A stretch of 64,000 nucleotides of DNA, taken from positions 310,001 to 374,000 of the forward strand of contig NZ_JH719393.1 in the NCBI RefSeq assembly GCF_000271845.1. The letters run 5' to 3'. Shown here piece by piece: positions 51,854 to 59,486 of this stretch (the first letter of the stretch is position 1; every line of letters begins with the position of its first letter). The DNA is from Rhizobium leguminosarum bv. trifolii WSM2297. GTDB taxonomy: Bacteria; Pseudomonadota; Alphaproteobacteria; Rhizobiales; Rhizobiaceae. The translations under genes and the position numbers were made by a program. Under the pieces are notes generated by a model, which was not told where the DNA came from, ran no database searches, and saw only the letters and a list, made by a program, of their open reading frames with translations.

Positions 51854-53737
51854 TTAGCGCCTTGCGGCAACCGCATGCATCGCGGCACGGGCAGCTGGTT
51901 GCGCCATCATTCTCGCCGTCGAGCGAAGGGCTGAAGACTGGCCGGAAGCCGCATCGTCGAGCCTGAACTGGCCGACGAGCTCGCGAAGCTTCTGGGCTTC
52001 CTGAGCCAGCGATTCAGATGCGGCCGTCGATTGTTCCACCATCGCCGCGTTCTGTTGCGTCGTCTGATCCATCTGGTTGACTGCAACGTTGACTTCGCTC
52101 AAGCCGACGGACTGCTCTTTCGCGGAGGTTGCGATCGCATCCATATGCTGATTGATCTGCGTGATGAAGCTGCCGATCGTCGCCAAGGCCTGGCCGGTAT
52201 CGCGCACGAGCTTAACGCCGCTTTCCACCTCTTTCGAGGAGTTCAGGATCAAGCCCTTGATTTCCTTGGCAGCGCTTGCCGAGCGCTGGGCAAGTTCGCG
52301 CACTTCTTGGGCTACGACGGCAAAACCCTTGCCTGCTTCGCCGGCTCTCGCCGCTTCCACGCCCGCATTGAGGGCGAGAAGATTGGTCTGGAATGCGATT
52401 TCATCGATGACGCTGATAATGTTGGAAATCTGTCGCGACGAGGTCTCGATGCGTTCCATTGCCTCTTCGGCGTGGGAAACGACTTCCGCGGAGATCCCGG
52501 CGCTGTGATTTGCCTCGGTGGCAACCGCACGCGTTTCCTGTGTCCGCTTGCTCGAGTTCGATACGTTCGCGGTGATCTGCTCCAGTGCGGCAGCCGTCTC
52601 TTCGAGCGAGGCCGCCTGCTGCTCGGTGCGTTTGGAAAGATCGCCCGCGCCCGAGGAAATCTCCCGAGTGCCCTGGTCAATCGTGTCGATGCTTTCGGAA
52701 ATCCCTCTGAGTGTCGCGCCAAGCTGGGCAACGGACTGATTGAAGTCATGACGCAGCGCCTCGAAGTCGGGGGCGAAGGCCTCGTTGAGCTGGAAGGCGA
52801 GGTCGCCCGCAGCGAGCCGCTTCAAACCGGCGGCAAGACCCGAGGTGGCGATGCGCAACCGCTCCGATGCGTCGGCTTCCGCCTGCCTCTGGGCGGCAAT
52901 ACGATCGGCTTCCGCCCTGTTGCGATTCTCCTCGGCTTCCATGGTCATCTGCTTGTTCGTGATCGCAGCCTGCCGGAAGATCTCCACGGCCCCCGCCATC
53001 GATCCGATCTCGTCGGCGCGGTCGGCAAAGGGGATCTCGGCACCCGTGTCTCCTTCTGCGAGGCGTCGCATCGAGGCGGTGATGCCGGTAATCGGATTGG
53101 CGATGCTCGTCAGCACGAAGGCGACGGCACCGAGGACAAGCAATCCCGCAAAACCGATTGCGGCAAGCAGGTAGAATTTTATCGAAGCGAACGTCTCCTT
53201 GCTGAGGTCGGCAGCCTGATTGCTGCCGCTGACGTCCAATTCGGCCAGAGTAGCCGTGGTTTCCTTGAGCTTGTCCGAATAGGTGCGCATTCCTCCGCCG
53301 AGATACTGCCCAGCGTCCTCGGTCTTGTTGGCGCGGGAAAGAACGAGCAGCTGCGAGCTGCTGGCGATGTAGCCTTCAACACTTTCCTTGATTGTTTTGA
53401 TCAGCTCGCGCTCGTGGTCGGATGACGCCAGTGGAAGATAAGCGTCCACCGATTTGCGAATCGCACCCTCGGCAACTCCGATTGCCGCTTCCCGCGTTTT
53501 CTTCTCCGCCTCCGACTGAGCGATGATGTGGTCACGATAGGCGAGGCGCAGATTCGTCATGGCGAGATTGATCGCCTGCGAAGCCTGAACGCTCGGCAGC
53601 CAATGACTCGCAATCTCTTCGGTGGAACCGTTCGTCTTGCGAAGACCGTCGACCGCGAGATAGGCGACGAGACCGAAAAGAAGGGCTATACCACTGAAAA
53701 TCAACAGCAAACTTGATTTTATGTTTGGGCGAAGCAT
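51854..53737 (-). CDS. Methyl-accepting chemotaxis protein, 4HB-type sensor (627 aa)
   Basis: Helix 1 (SSLLLIFSGIALLFGLVAYLAV) and helix 2 (FYLLAAIGFAGLLVLGAVAFVLTSI) enclose a four-helix-bundle sensor of about 160 residues. HAMP (ANPITGITASMRRLAEGDTGAEIP) and a second linker follow, then the signalling tip [22 protein letters not shown]. The C-terminal tail is Ala-rich without a CheR pentapeptide. It is a single gene with no neighbouring binding protein. Confidence 0.93.
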   Translation of the reverse strand: MLRPNIKSSLLLIFSGIALLFGLVAYLAVDGLRKTNGSTEEIASHWLPSVQASQAINLAMTNLRLAYRDHIIAQSEAEKKTREAAIGVAEGAIRKSVDAYLPLASSDHERELIKTIKESVEGYIASSSQLLVLSRANKTEDAGQYLGGGMRTYSDKLKETTATLAELDVSGSNQAADLSKETFASIKFYLLAAIGFAGLLVLGAVAFVLTSIANPITGITASMRRLAEGDTGAEIPFADRADEIGSMAGAVEIFRQAAITNKQMTMEAEENRNRAEADRIAAQRQAEADASERLRIATSGLAAGLKRLAAGDLAFQLNEAFAPDFEALRHDFNQSVAQLGATLRGISESIDTIDQGTREISSGAGDLSKRTEQQAASLEETAAALEQITANVSNSSKRTQETRAVATEANHSAGISAEVVSHAEEAMERIETSSRQISNIISVIDEIAFQTNLLALNAGVEAARAGEAGKGFAVVAQEVRELAQRSASAAKEIKGLILNSSKEVESGVKLVRDTGQALATIGSFITQINQHMDAIATSAKEQSVGLSEVNVAVNQMDQTTQQNAAMVEQSTAASESLAQEAQKLRELVGQFRLDDAASGQSSALRSTARMMAQPAARAAMHAVAARR

Positions 53738-53938
53738 TGAAAGTCCTCGATCGAACGGTCCGGCCTCATACCGGCCTGGCTTAGGGACTTTTGTATCGGA
53801 AAAAATTTAACGATTTGCTCAATCCGTAAAATGCCGTTTACCACCCTTCCGGAAACCGACGTCGCTTTTGCGCAAAACCTGTGCCGATAGCGTTGGAAAT
53901 GTTTATCGATGCGTCAGAGATAAGCGGAGCCATATCCG

Positions 53939-54646
53939 ATGAAGCGCCTATTTTCTGCCCTTGTTGCATTGATCCTTCCGGTGCAGGCAGCCGTCTCGCA
54001 ACCCGCCGATGAGGCAGGGGCGCGTAAAGCCCGGTCTATCGCTCAGCTTCGATTGGAAGGCGTGCCGACGATCGATCATCTGCCGACCGTCGAGCCCGAG
54101 AGCGAGAGTACCCGCCGAAATACCAAGGCCGTCGTGCAGCGCACGATCGCGCTTGCGATCGTTGCCGTGAAAGGTGAGACCGGCGACCGCGAAATGGGGC
54201 AGGCTCTCATCCGGCAGTTCGACGCGGCAGGTTTTTTCACTTCGAAAGAGCAGGCGTTCATGGACGATCCCAATCCCTCTGACCAGGACCGCGCAAACTT
54301 TGCCTGGCGTTACGAAGGCGTGCACGTGATGTTGTGGGCGCTCGGGATTTCGCCGGAGCTCGAACGTCCCGACCATATTTGCGATGTCCCCTTCATCGCG
54401 AAAACACTTCGCGAATTGGGAACTGACGGTCTGATGCGCCGTGCCAGGCTGCGCCCGCAGAAAGAGCTGCTCGACGCAGCCGACCTGATCTACCGCTATG
54501 ATTGGGCGGCCGTGAACGCAAGACTGAAAGGCGAAGAGCCGCCCGCCGGCTTGGACAAGGGCGTTGTCTACGAATGGCACTACGCCCTCAACTGGCTGAT
54601 CGGCTACATGGATCAGGATTGGGACGATATTTCCACGGATACGTGA
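53939..54646 (+). CDS. DUF4272 protein with a signal peptide (235 aa)
   Basis: Residues 1-20 are a Sec signal (MKRLFSALVALILPVQAAVS|QP). The rest has DUF4272 features: RRNTKAVVQRTIALAIVAVKGETGDREMGQALI and FAWRYEGVHVMLWALGISPEL, then VVYEWHYALNWLIGYMDQDWDDISTDT at the end. The function of the family is unknown and most members have no signal, so export here is notable. It stands alone. Confidence 0.85.
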   Translation: MKRLFSALVALILPVQAAVSQPADEAGARKARSIAQLRLEGVPTIDHLPTVEPESESTRRNTKAVVQRTIALAIVAVKGETGDREMGQALIRQFDAAGFFTSKEQAFMDDPNPSDQDRANFAWRYEGVHVMLWALGISPELERPDHICDVPFIAKTLRELGTDGLMRRARLRPQKELLDAADLIYRYDWAAVNARLKGEEPPAGLDKGVVYEWHYALNWLIGYMDQDWDDISTDT

Positions 54647-54713
54647 TGGCGGCTGCCATTTCAGTGAGGTTATGGCACCTCTGGTGTATTGCGTTCTGCG
54701 TTACATTTGCTTA

Positions 54714-54719
54714 TATAAT
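54714..54719 (+). promoter_or_regulatory. Possible -10 box of the toxin-antitoxin pair
   Basis: A perfect TATAAT lies 26 bases before the antitoxin ATG in an AT-rich patch; the matching -35 (TTGCGT at 54689-54694, 19-base spacer) is weak. Confidence 0.4.
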
Positions 54720-54744
54720 TGCCTGACGCCTCATGAGGAAAACC

Positions 54745-55029
54745 ATGGCAAACGCTGTTCCCCGGAAGGAAATACCGGTTTCAATGCGTTTTCGCGATGA
54801 TGATCTGGCAATCATTGATCGCGGTGCAGCTCTCAAGGGTCTGTCCCGCACGGAGTTTATGCGGCGTGCTGCTGTACATGAGGCGCAGACGGCGATCCTG
54901 AATGAAAGTGTCATTCGTCTGTCTCCGGATGCCTTCGATGCCTTTGTTGCGGCAATCGAGGCTACGCCCTCCGCGCCGCCGCCGAAGGTCGCAGAGCGCT
55001 TGCAGCGCAAAGCGCCATGGGAAAACTGA
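54745..55029 (+). CDS. tacA: DUF1778 (TacA-like) antitoxin (94 aa)
   Basis: The N-terminal ribbon-helix-helix appears as PVSMRFRDDDLAIIDRGAALKGLSRTEFMRRAAVHEAQ; the C-terminal half (RLSPDAFDAFVAAIEATPSAPPPKVAERLQRKAPWEN) would wrap the toxin. The ATG at 54745 follows AGGA 6 bases upstream; an ATG at 54733 has none. It stands 3 bp before a GNAT gene, the classical TacAT pair. It should repress its own promoter together with the toxin. Confidence 0.85.
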   Translation: MANAVPRKEIPVSMRFRDDDLAIIDRGAALKGLSRTEFMRRAAVHEAQTAILNESVIRLSPDAFDAFVAAIEATPSAPPPKVAERLQRKAPWEN

Positions 55030-55032
55030 CCG

Positions 55033-55542
55033 GTGGCGCTGTCGAATGTCGAACTTCTCGATGGACGTCATAAGTTAGAGGGGTTCACTTGCGGCAAGCC
55101 ATCTTTAGATTTCTGGCTGCAGAACTTTGCAGGCTCGAACCAACAGCGTGGATTTACCCGCACTTTTGTCGTTTGCGACGATGACAAAGTTGTCGGCTAC
55201 TACGGTCTCGCACCGAGCGTCATCGAGCCCAATGCCGTGCCTCGCAGAATTAGAACCGGTCGCCCGCCCGATCCAATTCCCTGTCTCTTGATTGGGCAAT
55301 TGGCTGTGGATAGCCGCTACAAGGGCAAAGGCATCGGATCGGCGCTCGTGAAGGACGCTTTTCTTCGCTGTATTGCGGGAGCCGACATCGTAGGCGGACG
55401 CGCCATTATCGTCCGGGCGATCGATGAAGAGGCCGAGCGCTTTTGGCAAAGCTGGGGTTTCATACCGTCGCGCGGTAATTCTTCAATACTCATTCGCTCC
55501 CTGGAGGATATCCGCGCATGGCTGTCAGGCCGCGGCGGGTAG
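55033..55542 (+). CDS. tacT: GNAT-type (TacT-like) toxin, N-acetyltransferase (169 aa)
   Basis: TacT toxins acetylate the amino group of charged tRNA and stop translation. The opening ELLDGRHKLEGFTCGKPSLDFWLQNFAGSNQQRGFTRTFVV and VVGYYGLAPS, then the acetyl-CoA loop QLAVDSRYKGKGIGSALVKDAF fit the family. The end normally has a catalytic Tyr in an F-Y-x-x-x-GF motif; here it reads RFWQSWGF, with Trp at that place, so activity may be altered or lost. The start is GTG. Downstream sequence codes nothing until corA. Confidence 0.8.
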   Translation: MALSNVELLDGRHKLEGFTCGKPSLDFWLQNFAGSNQQRGFTRTFVVCDDDKVVGYYGLAPSVIEPNAVPRRIRTGRPPDPIPCLLIGQLAVDSRYKGKGIGSALVKDAFLRCIAGADIVGGRAIIVRAIDEEAERFWQSWGFIPSRGNSSILIRSLEDIRAWLSGRGG

Positions 55543-55626
55543 GCAAGCGGAAGGCAAATTCTTTCGGTCGGCGGTTTCGGGTTTTGCCGGGCGGGCAGGG
55601 GCCGCTCAGCCGCCGCGCTGAGGCAG

Positions 55627-56766
55627 ATGAATGTTTTACGAAATAGCATTATGATCGGAGCAACGCCTGACCGGCGTTGGGCCGGACGCGGCGCGTGCGC
55701 GGATGGGAGGATGACAGTTTTGGAACGGTTGAAGGATCTGGACAGTGTTTCCGCGCGGCAGGCCAGCGGTTCGCCGTTACCACGGCACGAACAACGGCCG
55801 GGTGTCGTGGCTGCCGCCGTTTACCAGCATGGGCAGCGCATCCGCGACATCAAGATAGAGGAAGCCGGTGAATGGCGCGGGCGCGAAAATGCCGTCGTCT
55901 GGATCGGCCTGCACGAGCCGGACGAAGTGCTGTTGCATCAGGTTCAGGCCGAGTTCAATCTCCACGCTTTGGCGATCGAGGACGCGGCGCAGCCCCACCA
56001 GCGCCCGAAGCTGGAGATTTATGGGGACGCAATGTTTATCGTCGCCCGAACCGCCCATATGAGGGATGACGAAATCGTCTTCGGCGAAACGCATTTATTC
56101 GTCGGTCGCGGGTACGTCGTCTCGGTTCGCCACGGGGATTCGTCCTCCTATCTGGCGGTGCGGCAGCGATGCGAGGCGACGCCGGCCGCACTGGCCCACG
56201 GCGAGAATTACATTCTCTATTCCATCCTCGATTTCATCGTCGACAACTACATGCCGGTCATCGAGGTCGTGCAGGAGGAGGTCGAGAAGCTCGAAGATCT
56301 GGTGCTGCGCGAACAGCTGGCAAAGGAGGACATCGAGCGGCTCTATCTTTTACGCCGCAAGCTTCTGCGGCTGCGCAATGCCGTGGTGCCGCTCGTCGAC
56401 GTCTGCCGGCGATATGAGCATATCGATCTTCCCGGCATGGATCCGACGCTGCAATCGCTGTTTCGCGATGTGACCGATCACGTACGCCGCGTTCAGGAAG
56501 ATATCGACGCCCTGCGTGAAGTGCTGGCCTTCGCCTTCGAGGCGAGTGTGATGATCGGCCAGACGGAGCAGACGGCGATTGCCCGCAAACTCGCCGCCTG
56601 GGCGGCGATCCTCGCCGTTCCCACGGCGATCGCCGGCATTTACGGGATGAACTTCAGCGACATGCCGGAATTGAAAACCCAGTATGGCTATTTCGTCGTG
56701 CTCGGCGTCATTGGCGTCTTGTGTCTTGGCCTGTTCGGCTTCTTCCGTCGGAGGAAGTGGCTCTGA
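55627..56766 (+). CDS. corA: CorA-type magnesium/cobalt transporter (up to 379 aa)
   Basis: The N-terminal cytoplasmic domain is mixed alpha/beta (NAVVWIGLHEPDEVLLHQVQAEF), the long stalk helix is rich in Arg/Glu/Leu, and two C-terminal membrane helices end LLIFA-like with the signature IYGMNFSDMPE in the loop (Gly-Met-Asn). It conducts Mg2+ or Co2+/Ni2+. The true start is unclear: ATG 55627, ATG 55711 (too close to its GGGAGG) and TTG 55720 are all possible; the family core starts near 55790. Its stop touches that of the convergent kinase gene (56766/56767). Confidence 0.9.
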   Translation: MNVLRNSIMIGATPDRRWAGRGACADGRMTVLERLKDLDSVSARQASGSPLPRHEQRPGVVAAAVYQHGQRIRDIKIEEAGEWRGRENAVVWIGLHEPDEVLLHQVQAEFNLHALAIEDAAQPHQRPKLEIYGDAMFIVARTAHMRDDEIVFGETHLFVGRGYVVSVRHGDSSSYLAVRQRCEATPAALAHGENYILYSILDFIVDNYMPVIEVVQEEVEKLEDLVLREQLAKEDIERLYLLRRKLLRLRNAVVPLVDVCRRYEHIDLPGMDPTLQSLFRDVTDHVRRVQEDIDALREVLAFAFEASVMIGQTEQTAIARKLAAWAAILAVPTAIAGIYGMNFSDMPELKTQYGYFVVLGVIGVLCLGLFGFFRRRKWL

Positions 56767-57540
56767 TTATTGGAGCGCTTTCAGCAGTTGGTCTCGATGC
56801 TGACTGATATAGTCTATGTCGCCGAGATACAGCCGGGCGTCTCCTGCAGCCACGTCCTCCATGAAGTTCTCGTCTCCGACCGAGGCCTTTGCCTGCATGA
56901 AATTGACGAGCGCCTGAAGCCGCCTGCAGATCATCTCCGGGAGCTGTTGCCGCTCTATGGCCGTTGTCCCATAGGCCGCGCAGAAGATTTCTGCGCGCCG
57001 CAATTGTTCATCGAGGCCTGATGACACGCCCAGATGGGAGGGATCGGACAACGGCGCCCAGCGGTAAATCGCATAGGCCAGATCCCAGAGTCGCGGAGCA
57101 GGATGCGCGGTGTCGAAATCGATGATCCCGACAGCCTCACGCTCTGCCGTGGCGACGTTATAAGGCGCGTAATCTCCATGGCAGACGATTTCGGGCGGTT
57201 CCTGTTGCGGCAGCATCCATGTCTGGACCGCGTTATCCGTTGCCAGAAACCCTTGAGATGCCGAATGAAAATCCCGCAGGAGCCTGGCCGCGGATAGCAG
57301 CATACGCTCCGATCCGACAAACGGGTCACCCAAGTCTTCGCAGACGCGCCCGGCGACGTAGCTGACGATCTCCTGATTTCCCCCAGCGATGCCGATGGGC
57401 TCCGGCGCCGCCAGAAAGCCTCGGCTCCTGAGATGGCGCAAAAACCGATGCACCGTCGGCGTCCACGCGCCTGATGGTCTGATGACGGCGTCGCCGTCGC
57501 GCCAGATCTGCCCGGTTCGCCCGCCCTGCAACGGTTTCAA
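56767..57540 (-). CDS. Aminoglycoside phosphotransferase-like small-molecule kinase (257 aa)
   Basis: The APH fold is shown by the catalytic loop VCHGDYAPYN near residue 140 and the metal-binding IDFDTAHPAPRLWDLAYAIYRW. The N-lobe is reduced (RPSGAWTPTVHRFLRHLRSRG). Such proteins phosphorylate sugars, choline, homoserine or antibiotics; nothing here argues for antibiotic resistance. The stop is directly adjacent to the corA stop. Confidence 0.85.
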   Translation of the reverse strand: MKPLQGGRTGQIWRDGDAVIRPSGAWTPTVHRFLRHLRSRGFLAAPEPIGIAGGNQEIVSYVAGRVCEDLGDPFVGSERMLLSAARLLRDFHSASQGFLATDNAVQTWMLPQQEPPEIVCHGDYAPYNVATAEREAVGIIDFDTAHPAPRLWDLAYAIYRWAPLSDPSHLGVSSGLDEQLRRAEIFCAAYGTTAIERQQLPEMICRRLQALVNFMQAKASVGDENFMEDVAAGDARLYLGDIDYISQHRDQLLKALQ

Positions 57541-57566
57541 GTCATCTCCTCCCGCCGATCGTCCCT

Positions 57567-58463
57567 TTATGCGGATTTCCGTTTTTCGATATGAGCCTGA
57601 ACCGTGGCGCCAAGATTGGTCTCATGGCAGTTCCGGTAGAACGCCACTGTATCCTCAGGCATCCCGGCAGGAATGGCGACGAGGTCGTCAAGTCGGAAGC
57701 CGCTTGAACGGCTGAGCTGCCCATCCGCTAGCTGGCTTTCGCTCAACCCATCGACACGTTCGGCCAGGAATTCGAAATAGGCAAGGTTCGCCGTCACCGT
57801 CGAAGGCGAAGATGTCTGGCCATGGGCCGGGATGACCAGCCTCGCATCGAGATCACGGATCCGCTCCAGCGACGAACGGATCAGACGAAGGTCTTCGGCA
57901 TTTTTACTCCAGACTTCGGGGATAGGATATTCCACCGCATCGACGGCCAGGCAGATGCGAAGTTCGGGAATCCAAATGGCGATATGGTCGGGCGTATGCC
58001 CGGGCGTATGGATGAGCTCGAGCGTCAGATCGCCGCCGTTGAGAACCATCGAGCCGGTAAAAGTGATATCGGGGCCAATGAGCTCGACATTGCCAAACCG
58101 AGATTCCTGGCTGGCCTTGTCCTTCAGAACTTTTTGCGCAGAGGGGTCACGCAAGCGGTCGAGTGCTGCGGCATGGGCGATAATCGGAGCGCGGCCGGCA
58201 ACGGCCGCATTTCCCCAGAAATGATCCCAATCCATATGCGAATTGATGACGATCAGCGGGCGAGCTTCAGCCTTTTCTTCAAGCAGGTCCAGCGCCGTCC
58301 GGCATAGCTCCGGCGTTGCAAGCGTATCGATCAGGACGTTGAATCTCTCTGTCCTGACAAACACGGCATCGACTTCGTCCCCCTTCCGAACGATCACGAT
58401 CCGATCGTCAAGTTCGGGATAGGTGCACAGTTCTACCGATACATTCACGTTTGGCTGCCTCAT
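57567..58463 (-). CDS. MBL-fold metallo-hydrolase (298 aa)
   Basis: The metal-binding H-x-H-x-D-H-type motif appears as NSHMDWDHFWGN, where the first His-x-Asp differs from the classical H-x-H, followed by HTPGHTPDHIAIWIP, AVDAVEYPIPEVW and VIPAHGQTSSPSTV. The ATG at 58463 is used; the frame is open to 58649 but overlaps the antitoxin gene at 58567-58821. Substrate unknown. Confidence 0.85.
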   Translation of the reverse strand: MRQPNVNVSVELCTYPELDDRIVIVRKGDEVDAVFVRTERFNVLIDTLATPELCRTALDLLEEKAEARPLIVINSHMDWDHFWGNAAVAGRAPIIAHAAALDRLRDPSAQKVLKDKASQESRFGNVELIGPDITFTGSMVLNGGDLTLELIHTPGHTPDHIAIWIPELRICLAVDAVEYPIPEVWSKNAEDLRLIRSSLERIRDLDARLVIPAHGQTSSPSTVTANLAYFEFLAERVDGLSESQLADGQLSRSSGFRLDDLVAIPAGMPEDTVAFYRNCHETNLGATVQAHIEKRKSA

Positions 58464-58566
58464 TGCAATCGGAGCGACCTCGTCGAGATTACCAAATCTT
58501 GTTCGGGTTAGACCTCTTTCCAAAGAAACGAAATCTGATCCCGGCCAGGTGCGGGTTTGTGAAACT

Positions 58567-58821
58567 TCACTTCGGCGCAACGCCGTATTGAGTGTTTTCA
58601 ATGTCGGAAATCGTCTCCTCGTCCAGCTCTCCGACGATGAGAACTTCACGCTCCCTACGCTTCAGGTTCTTATAGTGTTCAAGCTCGCTTGCAGAAAGAT
58701 ACCCGCCGATGACCCGCCCATGGCTTGTGACTTCAATAATCTTTCCAGTCAGCGCCTCGTCCTGATATCGTGCGAAGCTGCGAGAGAAGGTGGTCGCCGG
58801 CACTCTCAATATTTGGGCCAT
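58567..58821 (-). CDS. Orphan Phd/YefM-type antitoxin (84 aa)
   Basis: The ATG at 58821 follows GGAGAAGG. The Phd-fold N-terminus is VPATTFSRSFARYQDEALTGKIIEVTSHGRVIGGYLSASELEHYK, after which a charged tail follows. Family members usually precede a PIN or similar toxin; here the next gene is a metallo-hydrolase 103 bp away, so the toxin is absent. Confidence 0.7.
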   Translation of the reverse strand: MAQILRVPATTFSRSFARYQDEALTGKIIEVTSHGRVIGGYLSASELEHYKNLKRREREVLIVGELDEETISDIENTQYGVAPK

Positions 58822-58891
58822 TGTCCCTTCTCCGATTGAATGTGTAAAATCCGCAAAATACACAATTTGTCATTGGGTATCGACCGGGCGC

Positions 58892-59248
58892 TCAATTCGA
58901 TTTCTCCTGCACCGGCACAGCGACATCCCAACTGCTCATCACGGCGTTCGGTTCGGCGGCTGCGCATATCACCATCACACTCGGTTTCGAGCGGCCGAGG
59001 CTCTTCGGCGTCCATCGGGTCTGCAGCGGGACCGCGCATCGGGGAACCAGTACCTTCGGGTTGGGTTCCAATACGACCCATTGCTGCCGCCCTTTGGCGT
59101 TCTCCTGGGCGATAAAGCGCCTCGCTTTCTCGCGGATTTCGAACAGGCCATGGTGGTTCTCAGTGGAGCGATCCGTCTCGATGCTCCAGGAGGCGAGGCA
59201 TAAGACGGAAGCCGACAGAGTCGCGATGAAGAGGATCAATCGAAGCAC
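58892..59248 (-). CDS. Small exported conserved hypothetical protein (118 aa)
   Basis: A Sec signal is visible (MLRLILFIATLSASVLCLASW). The mature part has QWVVLEPNPKVLVPRCAVPLQTRWTPKSLGRSKPSVMVICAAAE and a final WDVAVPV. The pattern, with two cysteines that could form a disulphide, looks like a small rhizobial exported family of unknown function. It lies 70 bp upstream of the orphan antitoxin. Confidence 0.6.
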   Translation of the reverse strand: MLRLILFIATLSASVLCLASWSIETDRSTENHHGLFEIREKARRFIAQENAKGRQQWVVLEPNPKVLVPRCAVPLQTRWTPKSLGRSKPSVMVICAAAEPNAVMSSWDVAVPVQEKSN

Positions 59249-59486
59249 AGATGTCTTTCAACAGCCAAATGAGTCACTTTCCCGGGACGTTGGAAGACTA
59301 CTCAAATACGGCACTGATCCTCAAGATTACATCGCGTCACCGCATGGCTTTGATGCTCGAATGAAGCCTCTCCGTCATCCGGCGCCGATGCGGCTGATGA
59401 CTTCGTACAGCCACGAATTGGCCCTGCCGGTGGAACAACAACCGCCGAAGGAAGTTTGCCTGAAAAGCAACTCGAGGCGGCGGCCG

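Noticed and set aside
56760..56775. Terminator between corA and the APH-like gene
   Set aside because: The two stops are adjacent (56766/56767), leaving no room for a hairpin outside coding DNA.
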